Source: Arthrobacter sp. P2b (lineage in GTDB: Bacteria > Actinomycetota > Actinomycetes > Actinomycetales > Micrococcaceae). Taken from it: a stretch of 64,000 bases of DNA. The notes under the pieces were generated by a model, which was not told where the DNA came from, made no database searches, and was given only the letters and a program-made list of their open reading frames with translations. Positions 8,062 through 16,071 of this stretch are shown piece by piece. Made by a program: the position numbers and the translations under genes. The stretch's first letter is position 1. Every line of letters starts with the position of its first letter. The stretch covers positions 186,001 through 250,000 of the forward strand of contig NZ_FVZL01000003.1 of assembly GCF_900168295.1 (NCBI RefSeq), written 5' to 3'.

Positions 8062-9404
8062 GCACCCTTCCCGATGAAGCCGGTGTGCCGGACGAAACAA
8101 CAGTTCGCCCAAGCCCGCGGCGCCGGCTGCACCCTGCCTGGATTGTGGCGGGCGTGGCCTTCCTCGCCCTGGTGGGAGCCGCCGGGTTCCGCGCCGCCCC
8201 GGGCGTCCTCATGGTCCCCCTGCAGCAGGAGTTCGGCTGGTCCACCACCGTGCTGTCCGCGGCGGTCAGCATCAACCTGGTCCTCTTCGGCCTCACGGCA
8301 CCCTTTGCCGCTGCCCTGATGGAACGCTTCGGCATCCGGAAGGTCACGGCCACGGCGCTGGTGTTGATCGGCGCCGGCAGTGCCCTGACCGTGCTGGTAA
8401 ACCAGTCCTGGCAGATCCTCCTTACCTGGGGATTGCTGATCGGGCTGGGCACCGGGTCCATGGCACTGGTCTTCGCCGCCACCATCGCCAACACCTGGTT
8501 CGTGAAGAGCCGGGGGCTGGTGATCGGCATCCTGACGGCCGGCAGCGCGGCAGGCCAGCTGGTCTTCCTGCCGTTCATCGCGGTGCTCGCGCAGGATCCC
8601 GGCTGGCGGCAGGCCTCGCTGCTCATCGCCGCAGGTGCCCTGGCAGTAGTCCCGCTGGTGCTGAAGTTCCTCAAGAACTCCCCGGCCGACGTCGGCGTCC
8701 TGCCGTACGGAGCGGAACCAGCCGCCGCAGCGCCGGCCACTGAAGCCACCTCCGGAGACGCAGCCCCGCGCGGCAATGCGGCGATGCGCGCGCTGCAGGT
8801 ACTCCGGCGGGCCAGCCGGGTCCGGACCTTCTGGGCGCTGGTGGCGGGCTTCGCGATCTGCGGGGCAACCACCAACGGGCTGATCGGCACCCACTTCATC
8901 CCGTCCGCCCATGACCACGGCATGCCGGAAACCACCGCCGCGGGCCTGCTTGCCGTCGTCGGGATCTTTGACATTGTGGGGACCATCGCGTCCGGCTGGC
9001 TGACCGACCGCTTCAACCCACGCATCCTGCTTGCCGTCTATTACCAGTTCCGGGGCATCGGCCTGCTGGTGCTGCCGCTGCTGCTGAGCGCCGAAGTGCA
9101 GCCCAGCATGATTGTGTTTGTGGTGATCTACGGCCTGGACTGGGTTGCCACCGTCCCGCCGACGGCCGCCATCTGCCGGGAAACCTTCGAAGCGGACGGC
9201 AGCGTGGTCTTCGGCTGGGTCTTCGCGGCACACCAGCTCGGAGCGGCCGCTGCCGCCCTGGGCGCCGGGTTCATCCGGGACGCGACGGGCCAATACACGT
9301 ACGCGTGGTTCGGCGCGGCGGCCATGTGCACCATCGCGGCGGTCATCAGCGCCACGATCCGCCGGCATGCCGCCCCGCGCGAAGAGCCGGTCCCGGTGCC
9401 CTAG
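8058..9404 (+). CDS. MFS transporter
   Basis: Secondary transporter of the major facilitator superfamily with about twelve predicted membrane helices in 448 residues. Family features are the first loop FAAALMERFGIRKVTA and a long central loop (PYGAEPAAAAPATEATSGDAAPRG) between the two six-helix halves. The second half starts RTFWALVAGFAICGATTNGLIG. The protein resembles monocarboxylate/oxalate-type or drug-efflux MFS members. The start ATG at 8058 overlaps the HxlR stop, so translation is coupled and substrate-responsive control by HxlR is likely. The substrate is unknown. Confidence 0.88.
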   Translation: MSTLPDEAGVPDETTVRPSPRRRLHPAWIVAGVAFLALVGAAGFRAAPGVLMVPLQQEFGWSTTVLSAAVSINLVLFGLTAPFAAALMERFGIRKVTATALVLIGAGSALTVLVNQSWQILLTWGLLIGLGTGSMALVFAATIANTWFVKSRGLVIGILTAGSAAGQLVFLPFIAVLAQDPGWRQASLLIAAGALAVVPLVLKFLKNSPADVGVLPYGAEPAAAAPATEATSGDAAPRGNAAMRALQVLRRASRVRTFWALVAGFAICGATTNGLIGTHFIPSAHDHGMPETTAAGLLAVVGIFDIVGTIASGWLTDRFNPRILLAVYYQFRGIGLLVLPLLLSAEVQPSMIVFVVIYGLDWVATVPPTAAICRETFEADGSVVFGWVFAAHQLGAAAAALGAGFIRDATGQYTYAWFGAAAMCTIAAVISATIRRHAAPREEPVPVP

Positions 9405-9417
9405 GCGAATGGCCTAT

Positions 9418-9423
9418 TACGCT
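9418..9423 (+). promoter_or_regulatory. -10 hexamer TACGCT for a leaderless SDR transcript
   Basis: TACGCT lies 6 nt before the ATG at 9430 with no ribosome site, matching the other leaderless starts in this window. Confidence 0.4.
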
Positions 9424-9429
9424 GGTGCC

Positions 9430-10200
9430 ATGGAAACCCCTTCGCAAGGCGCTGTGCGCAACACTGCCCTGATCACGGGTGCCGGACGGCTGGCGGGCAT
9501 CGCCGCCGGCATTGCCCGCCAGCTCGCGGCCGACGGCTGGGACCTGGTCCTGTCCTATTGGCAGGAGTACGACGAGCGGATGCCGTGGGGGAGTGAACCC
9601 GAGGACGTCATCCGGCTGACCGCCGAGCTCGAAGCCATCGGCGCCCGGGTCCACGTCCTGTCCGCCGACCTGCAGGACCCCGGCGTCCCGGACCGGCTGG
9701 TAGCGGAGGCCGTTTCGCTTGCGGGACCGCTGCAGGGGATGGTGCTCAGCCACGCGGAGTCCGTGGACTCAGGAATCCTGGACACCAGCCTGGAATCCTT
9801 CGAGCGGCATTTCGCCGTGAACACCCGGGCCAGCTGGCAGCTGATTGCCGCGTTCGCGCGGCAGGCAACGGACGACGGCGGCGCGATCGTTGCGCTGACC
9901 AGTGACCACACAGCGTTCAACCTTCCCTACGGCGCGTCAAAGGGCGCGCTGGACAGGATCGTGATCGCGGCGGCCCGCGAGCTGGGTCCGCAGGGCATCT
10001 CCGCCAACGTCCTCAACCCGGGTCCGGTGGACACGGGCTGGATGACGGACGACATCCGGCAGGCCGTCGTCGAACGCCAGCCCACCGGCCGGCTGGGCAC
10101 TCCCGCTGACGTTGCCGGCACCGCAGCCTTCCTGCTCTCGCCGGCAGGCCGCTGGGTGTCCGGCCAGCTGATCAAGTCCGACGGCGGCTTCTCGGCCTAG
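9430..10200 (+). CDS. SDR family oxidoreductase
   Basis: NAD(P)-dependent short-chain dehydrogenase/reductase, 256 residues. The cofactor site is TALITGAGRLAGIAAGIARQLA, a variant of TGxxxGIG. The catalytic Tyr-Lys pair is in NLPYGASKGALDRIV, preceded by the serine-bearing IVALTSDHTAF. The C-terminal PTGRLGTPADVAGTAAFLLSPAGRWVSGQLIKSDGG is typical of FabG-like members. The TGAGR glycine motif and the long insert after strand 2 (SYWQEYDERMPWGSEPED) recall aminoglycoside 3-N-acetyl or FabG4-like reductases, but no substrate can be assigned. An upstream in-frame ATG at 9409 is less likely. It converges with the acyl-CoA dehydrogenase. Confidence 0.87.
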   Translation: METPSQGAVRNTALITGAGRLAGIAAGIARQLAADGWDLVLSYWQEYDERMPWGSEPEDVIRLTAELEAIGARVHVLSADLQDPGVPDRLVAEAVSLAGPLQGMVLSHAESVDSGILDTSLESFERHFAVNTRASWQLIAAFARQATDDGGAIVALTSDHTAFNLPYGASKGALDRIVIAAARELGPQGISANVLNPGPVDTGWMTDDIRQAVVERQPTGRLGTPADVAGTAAFLLSPAGRWVSGQLIKSDGGFSA

Positions 10201-10237
10201 GTGCCCGGCCCACCTTCCACGGTTCCCGCCCAACTAG

Positions 10238-10285
10238 GTAGCGCTATCTGTCGTTTTGACCACTCAAAACGACAGATAGCGCTAC
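10238..10285. terminator. 22-bp perfect inverted repeat between convergent genes
   Basis: Arms 10238-10259 and 10264-10285 are perfectly complementary across 22 bp with a 4-nt CCAC loop. Each arm carries TTTT next to the loop rather than after the stem. Placement between the convergent SDR and acyl-CoA dehydrogenase genes suggests a bidirectional terminator. Confidence 0.75.
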
Positions 10286-10299
10286 TTACTTGGGGTGGG

Positions 10300-11499
10300 T
10301 CAGCGGAAGGCGCCGAGGCCGGTGATGTGCTGGCCGAGGATCAGGGTGTGGACTTCGTCGGTGCCCTCATAGGTTCGCACCGACTCCAGGTTGGCGGCGT
10401 GCCGCAGCGGCGGGTAGTCCAGTGTGATGCCGTTGCCACCCAGGATGGAGCGGGCTTCGCGGGCGATGGCCAACGCCTCCCGGACGTTGTTCAGCTTCCC
10501 CAGCGAGATCTGCTCGGGCCTCAGCGTTCCCGCGTCCTTGAGCCGTCCGAGGTGCAGTGCCAGCAGCGTGCCCTTCTGGATCTCCACCAGCATGTTGACC
10601 AGCTTCTCCTGGGTCAGCTGATATCCGGCCAGCGGCTTGCCGAACTGCAGCCGCTCCTGCGAGTACGCCAGTGCCGCCTGGTAGGAATCCCGCGCAGCCC
10701 CCATCGCGCCCCAGGCGATGCCGTACCGTGCCTCGTTCAGGCAGGTGAGCGGAGCGCCCAGGCCACGGGCGGCCGGCAGCAGGGCCTCGGGTCCCAGCCG
10801 GACGCCGTCGAACACCACATCGCATTGGATGGAGGCCCGCATGGACAATTTCTGCGTGATGGGAGTGGCCGTCACGCCCGGGGTGCCGGCGAGGACCAGG
10901 AAGCCGCGAACGCCGTCGTCGGTCCTGGCCCACACCACCATGACGCCCGCCACTGACGCCAGCCCGATCCAACGCTTGGCGCCGTCCAGCACCCAGCCTG
11001 CCTGGTCTCCGGCGCCGTCACGGCGGGCGACGGTGGTCATGGAGGAGGGGTCGGAACCGGCCGTCGGTTCGGTCAGGGCAAAACATCCAATGACTTCGCC
11101 GGCCGCCATCCGGGGCAGCCATTCCTGTTTCTGCTCCTCGGAACCCCACTTGTGGATGGCGGTCATGGCCAGGGAACCCTGCACCGAAACGAACGTGCGG
11201 ATCCCGGAATCGCCCGCCTCCAGTTCCATCGCAGCCAGGCCGTATTCGACGGCGGACCTCCCGGGGCACCCATAGCCCTGCAGGTGCATCCCCAGGACGC
11301 CCAGCCGGCCAAGTTCAGGGGCAAGCTCCAGCGGGAACACGGCGGCGTCGTACCAGGCGGCGATCCCGGGCCGGATCCGCTGGTCCGTGAAGTCGCGGAT
11401 CTTCTGGCGCACTGCCAATTCTTCCGCGGTCAGGAGTACATCCAGGTCCAGGACATCGGACGGGTCGGGACTGGCTGATAGTTCGGCTGCGTCGGTCAT
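10300..11499 (-). CDS. acyl-CoA dehydrogenase, glutaryl-CoA dehydrogenase-like
   Basis: FAD-dependent alpha,beta-dehydrogenase of acyl-CoA thioesters, 399 residues. FAD-binding motifs are CFALTEPTAGSDPSSM and KRWIGLASVAGVMVVWA, and the catalytic base is E378 in TYEGTDEVHTLILGQ, placed as in glutaryl-CoA dehydrogenases. LQFGKPLAGYQLTQEKLVNM is also characteristic. Such enzymes act on glutaryl-CoA from lysine or tryptophan breakdown. It is last in a minus-strand operon: its ATG lies 7 nt after the stop of an amino acid/amine permease, consistent with catabolism of an imported amine or amino acid. The operon link is inference. Confidence 0.9.
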   Translation of the reverse strand: MTDAAELSASPDPSDVLDLDVLLTAEELAVRQKIRDFTDQRIRPGIAAWYDAAVFPLELAPELGRLGVLGMHLQGYGCPGRSAVEYGLAAMELEAGDSGIRTFVSVQGSLAMTAIHKWGSEEQKQEWLPRMAAGEVIGCFALTEPTAGSDPSSMTTVARRDGAGDQAGWVLDGAKRWIGLASVAGVMVVWARTDDGVRGFLVLAGTPGVTATPITQKLSMRASIQCDVVFDGVRLGPEALLPAARGLGAPLTCLNEARYGIAWGAMGAARDSYQAALAYSQERLQFGKPLAGYQLTQEKLVNMLVEIQKGTLLALHLGRLKDAGTLRPEQISLGKLNNVREALAIAREARSILGGNGITLDYPPLRHAANLESVRTYEGTDEVHTLILGQHITGLGAFR

Positions 11500-11506
11500 C
11501 AGGGGC

Positions 11507-13030
11507 CTATGCCGTGGTCGCGGCGGAGGTCACGGCCGTGGGCTTGCCCGTGAAGTAGCCGCGGGTGGAGGGCAGGAACCGGCAGACGACGGCCAGCACC
11601 ACACCCAGCGCCAGCAACACCACACCGCTGATGAACGCCCCGCCGACACCGAAGATCTCGGTATCGCCGTAGGCCGGGTCCCACATCTGCACGGCCGAGA
11701 CAAAGAACGCGCCTGTCAGGAGCAGCGCGCCAACCAGCGGCAGGATCCCGCGGAACCAGAGGTTACGGGCCGACTCGCGCAGGGTGCCCCGGAAGTACCA
11801 GAAGCAGGCGAAACCGGTGAGGGCGTAGTAGAAGGCGATGAAGAGGCTGATGGAGCTGATGGAATCCGAGAGCAGGTTTTCGCTGAGGAAGCTCATGGCC
11901 ACGTAGTAGGCGATGGCTGCCGCGCCCATCACCTGGGTGGAAAAGCCGGGGGTTTGGTTCCGCGGATGGACCCTGCCGAACCTGGCAGGCAGCGCACCAT
12001 GCACCCCCATCGACAGCGTTCCGCGGGCGGTGGGCAGGATGGTGGTCTGCGTGGAGGACAGCACCGATGCCAGGACAGCGACGACGATCAGCCAGCCCCA
12101 CGGGCCGAGCACGACGTCCTTCATGGCCACGAACACATCGTCCTGGTTGGCCTCGTTGCCCAGGCCGATTCCCTCGCTGCCCACGGTGGCGTACATCATC
12201 ACCAGCAGGGCCACGGAGACGTAGATGGCTACCAGGACAAAGGCCGAGATGACGGCACCGCGGCCCGGCGTGACGGACGGGTTCTCCGTTTCCTCGTTCA
12301 CGGCCAGGCAGGTATCCCAGCCCCAGTAGATGAACAGTGCCAGGAGCGCCCCGTGCACCACCGCCCCGGGATCGGCGAAGGCGCCGGCGGGGTTGAACCA
12401 TTCAAGGTCGAATGCCTGCCCCTCCGGCGCCCCGCCGACGATCCGGACCACGATGGCCAGCGCGAAGATTCCCAGGGCGATGTATTGCACGTAGGTCAGT
12501 ACCCGCTGGACGTGCTCGCCCAGCCTGATGCCGCGGTAGTTGACCAGGGTCATCACGGCGATGAACAGCACGCCGGTGGCGGTGACCAGGATCTTGTTTT
12601 CCGCCAGCGCCCCGTCGCCCACCAGAAGCCAGAGGTACTGGCCGGCCACCTGCGCGAGGTTGGCCAGGACCACGATGCCGGCGAGCGCCACACCCCAGCC
12701 GCCCAGCCAGCCGGCCCAGGGCCCGAAGGCGCGGCGGGACCAGGTGAAGGTGGTGCCGCAGTCCGGGATGGCGCTGTTCAGCTCGCGGAAGGCGTAGGCG
12801 ATGAACAGGACAGGGATGAACCCGATGAGCAGGATCAGCGGAGTGTAGTTCCCGTTGACCGCCACGATGAGGCCCAGCGTAGCGGCAAGCGAGTACACCG
12901 GCGCCGTGGAGGCCAGGCCCAGCATGACGGAGTCACCAAGGTCCAGGATTCCGGCGCGCAGTCCCTTGGCGGGGACCGGGGTGCCGGGCGCTCCGCCCTG
13001 GCCGCCCGCCGTCGTGGTGTCTGTGCTCAT
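11507..13030 (-). CDS. APC family amino acid/polyamine permease
   Basis: Membrane importer of the amino acid-polyamine-organocation superfamily, 507 residues with about 12-14 helices. The first helix region GDSVMLGLASTAPVYSLAATLGLIV is typical of APC members. The cytoplasmic GVHGALPARFGRVHPRNQTPGFSTQ segment is also diagnostic. The ATG at 13028-13030 overlaps the stop of the upstream ATP-grasp gene by four bases (ATGA), and 70 codons of open frame before it are shadow sequence. The preceding genes are YgiC/YgiB-like, so polyamine or amine uptake is plausible, but the substrate is not shown by the sequence. Confidence 0.9.
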   Translation of the reverse strand: MSTDTTTAGGQGGAPGTPVPAKGLRAGILDLGDSVMLGLASTAPVYSLAATLGLIVAVNGNYTPLILLIGFIPVLFIAYAFRELNSAIPDCGTTFTWSRRAFGPWAGWLGGWGVALAGIVVLANLAQVAGQYLWLLVGDGALAENKILVTATGVLFIAVMTLVNYRGIRLGEHVQRVLTYVQYIALGIFALAIVVRIVGGAPEGQAFDLEWFNPAGAFADPGAVVHGALLALFIYWGWDTCLAVNEETENPSVTPGRGAVISAFVLVAIYVSVALLVMMYATVGSEGIGLGNEANQDDVFVAMKDVVLGPWGWLIVVAVLASVLSSTQTTILPTARGTLSMGVHGALPARFGRVHPRNQTPGFSTQVMGAAAIAYYVAMSFLSENLLSDSISSISLFIAFYYALTGFACFWYFRGTLRESARNLWFRGILPLVGALLLTGAFFVSAVQMWDPAYGDTEIFGVGGAFISGVVLLALGVVLAVVCRFLPSTRGYFTGKPTAVTSAATTA

Positions 13031-14238
13031 AGTTGGATACCTGCTTTGCTGGAGGAGGCCGCAGCCGAAAGGGGTGCCGGCGCGTCGATGGTGTTGGGCA
13101 CGAAGCGGCAGAAGTAGTCGGTGACGGGGCCGTCCGATTCGCGGATGCCGCAGCCTACGGATTCGCCGTCCACCACCCACAGGCCCAGGACGGGATGGTT
13201 GCCGTCGAAGTCCGGCAGCGGGTGGTACTGCTGGTAGCACCAGCCCTCGCGGCCGTACCCGCCCGGCTGTTCCAGGTTGATGCCTTCGGCGTGGATCTTG
13301 ATGTTGTCGCCTTCACGGCCGTGCAGTGGCTTGGCCACCCATTCCTTCAGCGGCCCCGGCTCGTTAAGGTAGGCGGGCAGCAGGTTGGGGTGCTCCGGGT
13401 ACAGGTGCCAGAGGGCGGCCAGGAGGGCCTTGTTGGAGAGCAGCATCTTCCAGGCAGGCTCCACCCAGCGGGGGTTGTGCGCGCGTTCCAGCAGCCGGTG
13501 CCCGAACGGCTCCTTCATCATCAGCTCCCACGGATACAGCTTGAAGATGGTGCTGATCATGAAGTTGTCCAGGTCCACGAAGCGGTTGAGGTTGGGGTCC
13601 CAGCCAATATCGGACATGTTGATCCCGATGGTGGTCCATCCAGCCTGGCTGGCGACATCCCGCATGTAGGCCGCGGTCATCCAGTCTTCACCGGATTCCT
13701 CCACCTCCGAGTGCGCCACGTGGAGGGTGCTCATGCCGGTGCGGTACTGGAACTTCTTCCACTGCCGGATCAGGGCTTCATGGATGCCATTCCACTGGTC
13801 CTTCTCCGGGAAGACGTCCTGCAGCCAGAACCACTGCGCCACTGCGGCCTCGATCAGGCCGGTGGGGGTGTCGGCGTTGTATTCGAGCATCTTCGCCGGG
13901 CCGCCCTGCCCGTCGTAGATGAAGTCGAACCGGCCATAGACGTCCACGTCGCCGGCCTGCAGGGATTCAGCGGCCAGCTCCAATGCCTGCCGACCGATGC
14001 CGATGGTGCCCATGGCTCCGGTGGCAAGGAATTTTGCCGCCTCGATGCACATCCGGTGCATCTCTTCGGCTGTCTCCTCGAGGGCTTCCACCTCGTCCAT
14101 GGTGAACTCGTAGTAGGCGGATTCGTTCCAGTATTCGATCTTCCGTCCGTCATCCATGGTGGTTGTGGAGAAAACCAGGCCCTGCTCTTCGATCTTCTGC
14201 TTCCAGCCCGGCCTGGGTTCAGAGGGCAACCGCTTCAC
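13027..14238 (-). CDS. glutathionylspermidine synthase family protein (YgiC-like ATP-grasp)
   Basis: ATP-grasp C-N ligase related to the synthetase domain of glutathionylspermidine synthase, 403 residues. Recognisable elements are YGRFDFIYDGQGGPAKMLEYNADTPTGLIEAA (the metal/ATP-binding core with the ExNADTPT motif), the WKMLLSNKALLAALWHLYPEHPNLLPAY segment and VAKPLHGREGDNI (nucleotide-binding loop). E. coli homologues are YgiC and YjfC, whose precise reactions are not settled. The start is GTG at 14238, two nucleotides after the YgiB-like gene, the same order as ygiB-ygiC in enterobacteria. It overlaps the permease by four bases. Confidence 0.9.
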   Translation of the reverse strand: MKRLPSEPRPGWKQKIEEQGLVFSTTTMDDGRKIEYWNESAYYEFTMDEVEALEETAEEMHRMCIEAAKFLATGAMGTIGIGRQALELAAESLQAGDVDVYGRFDFIYDGQGGPAKMLEYNADTPTGLIEAAVAQWFWLQDVFPEKDQWNGIHEALIRQWKKFQYRTGMSTLHVAHSEVEESGEDWMTAAYMRDVASQAGWTTIGINMSDIGWDPNLNRFVDLDNFMISTIFKLYPWELMMKEPFGHRLLERAHNPRWVEPAWKMLLSNKALLAALWHLYPEHPNLLPAYLNEPGPLKEWVAKPLHGREGDNIKIHAEGINLEQPGGYGREGWCYQQYHPLPDFDGNHPVLGLWVVDGESVGCGIRESDGPVTDYFCRFVPNTIDAPAPLSAAASSSKAGIQL

Positions 14239-14240
14239 GC

Positions 14241-14849
14241 TCAGCCCCCCGAGACTTTGCCGCCGCCGCCACCGCTGGTTCCGCTTTTGGCGCTGGTGCC
14301 GAAGCCGCCCCTGCTGACGGTGCCGCCCTGGGTGGTGTAGCCCGTTGAGGCTTTCGCGCCGCTGGGCACGGTCCGGGTGTAGTTGGGAGCCGTGGACCGG
14401 TTCTGTCCCACTGCCGGAACGTAGGCGCCACGGGAGAAGAAGTACCAGGCGTAGATGCCGCCGGCCCTCCCTGCAGAACTGTCGCAGCTGGCATCCTCGA
14501 CGCGCTCGCCGGTTTCATCGTTGAAGCACACCTGCGCGTATTCGGGTTCGTCCTGGTTGCTGGCAACCACTGCGGTGATGGTGCCGGCCAGCAGGGCGGT
14601 CACGCCAAGGCCGACGACGACGGTGCGCCGCTGGGAGCGCTTCTTCCGGGCCGCCGCCTCGTTAAGCTGCTTCTCCCGGTCCCGGGCAAACGGGTCCACC
14701 GGGGTGACGGGTTCGTTGAGCAGTTCCGGGCGGAGTTCCGGTTTAGGTACCTGCCATGGGGGAGGCTTGGGGCTGCTGCCCCCGCCGGCGCCCTGGGCGC
14801 TGCCCGGCTCGCGCTCCGGATCCTTCGGATCCCCGGTGTTCGGGTCCAC
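14241..14849 (-). CDS. YgiB-like protein (DUF1190-type C-terminus)
   Basis: Protein of 202 residues with a proline-rich charged N-terminus, one membrane helix (RTVVVGLGVTALLAGTITAVVA) and an extracytoplasmic part. Features recalling YgiB/DUF1190 are YAQVCFNDETGERVEDASCDSS with two cysteines, the aromatic YAWYFFSRGAYVPAVG, and a Gly/Ser tail with VSRGGFGTSA. The frame is open much further upstream; the GTG at 14847-14849 is chosen because a GAGGGGGG ribosome site precedes it by about 5 nt. It heads the operon with the YgiC-like gene. The function of the family is unknown. Confidence 0.78.
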   Translation of the reverse strand: MDPNTGDPKDPEREPGSAQGAGGGSSPKPPPWQVPKPELRPELLNEPVTPVDPFARDREKQLNEAAARKKRSQRRTVVVGLGVTALLAGTITAVVASNQDEPEYAQVCFNDETGERVEDASCDSSAGRAGGIYAWYFFSRGAYVPAVGQNRSTAPNYTRTVPSGAKASTGYTTQGGTVSRGGFGTSAKSGTSGGGGGKVSGG

Positions 14850-14998
14850 GGTGTCCCCCCTCTGTTGTCCACGGAAATTGGGCACAGCGCTGCACCCCCA
14901 AATGCAAATCTTCAATTCAGCGTAGTCCTTGCCGGCCGGGGCTGCGAGCGGGAAACGGGGGAGCGCTGCCCATCCGGTCCGGCACGGGTCCGGGACCC

Positions 14999-15004
14999 TA
15001 CACT
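14999..15004 (+). promoter_or_regulatory. -10 hexamer TACACT for a leaderless MOSC transcript
   Basis: TACACT lies 6 nt before the ATG at 15011. GGAG is present but only 2-3 nt from the start, too near to act as a normal ribosome site. Confidence 0.45.
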
Positions 15005-15010
15005 GGAGCC

Positions 15011-15667
15011 ATGGAAACCGCGTCCGTGCTTGCCGTCTGCCGTGTCCACCAGCTCCTGCCCGACGCTTCGAACGTGGGCGTGACGGCGATTGACAAGCGA
15101 CCCGTGGAAGGGCCAATCAAGGTGCACCGGCTGGGCCTGCAGGGAGACATCCAGGCAAACCGGGTCCACCACGGCGGCCCGGACCAGGCCATCTACGCCT
15201 ATTCCCAGGCCGACGCCGACTATTGGGCCGCCGAGCTCCAGCGTGACGTGCCGCCGGGCATCTTCGGCGAGAACCTCCGGGTAACAGGCATCGACGCCAC
15301 CTCCGCCGTGATCGGAGAGCGCTGGAAGATCGGGCTCGGCGTCGAACTGGAAGTCACGTCCCCCCGCACCCCCTGCGCCACCTTCCAACGGCGGCTGGGG
15401 GAGCGCGGATTCGTCAAACGCTTCACCGATGAGGGCAGGGTGGGCGCCTACCTCCGGGTGATCCGCACCGGAACCATCCAGGCCGGCGACCATATCCACC
15501 GGACCTTCGTTCCCCGGCACGGCGTCACGATCGGCCGGTGGTTCAGCGAGCCGGACGTGGAGGCCATGGAAGCGCTCAAGGATGCTGACGCCGACGGCGA
15601 GATCCGTCTGCAGCAGCCGGAATTCACCAAGAAGTTCGAGGCGCTCCAGCGGCAGCTCCGCGGCTAG
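15011..15667 (+). CDS. MOSC domain-containing protein (YiiM-like)
   Basis: 218-residue protein with a molybdenum-cofactor sulfurase C-terminal (MOSC) fold. The conserved cysteine lies in TSPRTPCATFQRRLGERGFVKRF; earlier motifs are LGLQGDIQANRVHHGGPDQAIYAYSQADADYW and IFGENLRVTGID, all typical of YiiM-type MOSC proteins. The YiiM group reduces N-hydroxylated substrates using a molybdenum cofactor. The C-terminal part (EPDVEAMEALKDADADGEIRLQQPEFTKKFEALQRQL) is a helical extension. It is transcribed alone and followed by a GC-rich stem-loop. Confidence 0.87.
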   Translation: METASVLAVCRVHQLLPDASNVGVTAIDKRPVEGPIKVHRLGLQGDIQANRVHHGGPDQAIYAYSQADADYWAAELQRDVPPGIFGENLRVTGIDATSAVIGERWKIGLGVELEVTSPRTPCATFQRRLGERGFVKRFTDEGRVGAYLRVIRTGTIQAGDHIHRTFVPRHGVTIGRWFSEPDVEAMEALKDADADGEIRLQQPEFTKKFEALQRQLRG

Positions 15668-15680
15668 CGGGGGAAAGTAC

Positions 15681-15723
15681 GACGGCGGAGGCGCACCGTG
15701 TGCGCAAGCTCACCGCCGCCGTC
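15681..15723 (+). terminator. GC-rich nested stem-loop after the MOSC gene
   Basis: Arms GACGGCGG (15681-15688) and CCGCCGTC (15716-15723) enclose a second hairpin with GCGCAC/GTGCGC arms (15691-15705). There is no T-tract, so termination is only probable. Confidence 0.45.
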
Positions 15724-16071
15724 GGCCGCCTGATTTCCGGTGCGCACCTTCCGTACCGTACACTTGAAACATCCCCCACTCCGGAAATCCCTTATTCCTG
15801 CCCAATTTTTGAGGCAGGACTGGCAAGTGTTGGGGCCCGCACAAGCGATGCGGGCATTTTCATAGGGAGAGCCGGCTAAAGAAAACGCTGTACAGACTGC
15901 TGGGATAGCAGCCAAGAGATGCAGCGCGAAGTCCTGCCACGGGATTGCGAAAGCGCCGGACTTCTGTGACCGGCCGGTCAATGTTTGCCCGGCATCCACG
16001 GCACACGTACTGCGGCTCCGCTCACCTCGGGTAGTGCCGCCTGGCCCCCTATGGATGAGGAATATTTCCCT
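15724..16071 (+). promoter_or_regulatory. long leader region of the DEAD-box helicase gene
   Basis: A gene-free stretch of about 350 bases precedes the helicase start. It holds a CCTGCC/GGCAGG hairpin (15797-15818) and a 7-bp GCCCGCA/TGCGGGC hairpin (15835-15855) followed by ATTTT, which looks like an intrinsic terminator or attenuator. Long structured leaders are usual for cold-shock RNA helicase genes. No ORF in it looks real. Confidence 0.5.

Noticed and set aside
4517..8112. Long minus-strand open frames opposite the transsulfuration genes and the HxlR gene.
   Set aside because: They mirror strongly coding plus-strand genes with clear motifs and are explained by codon bias.
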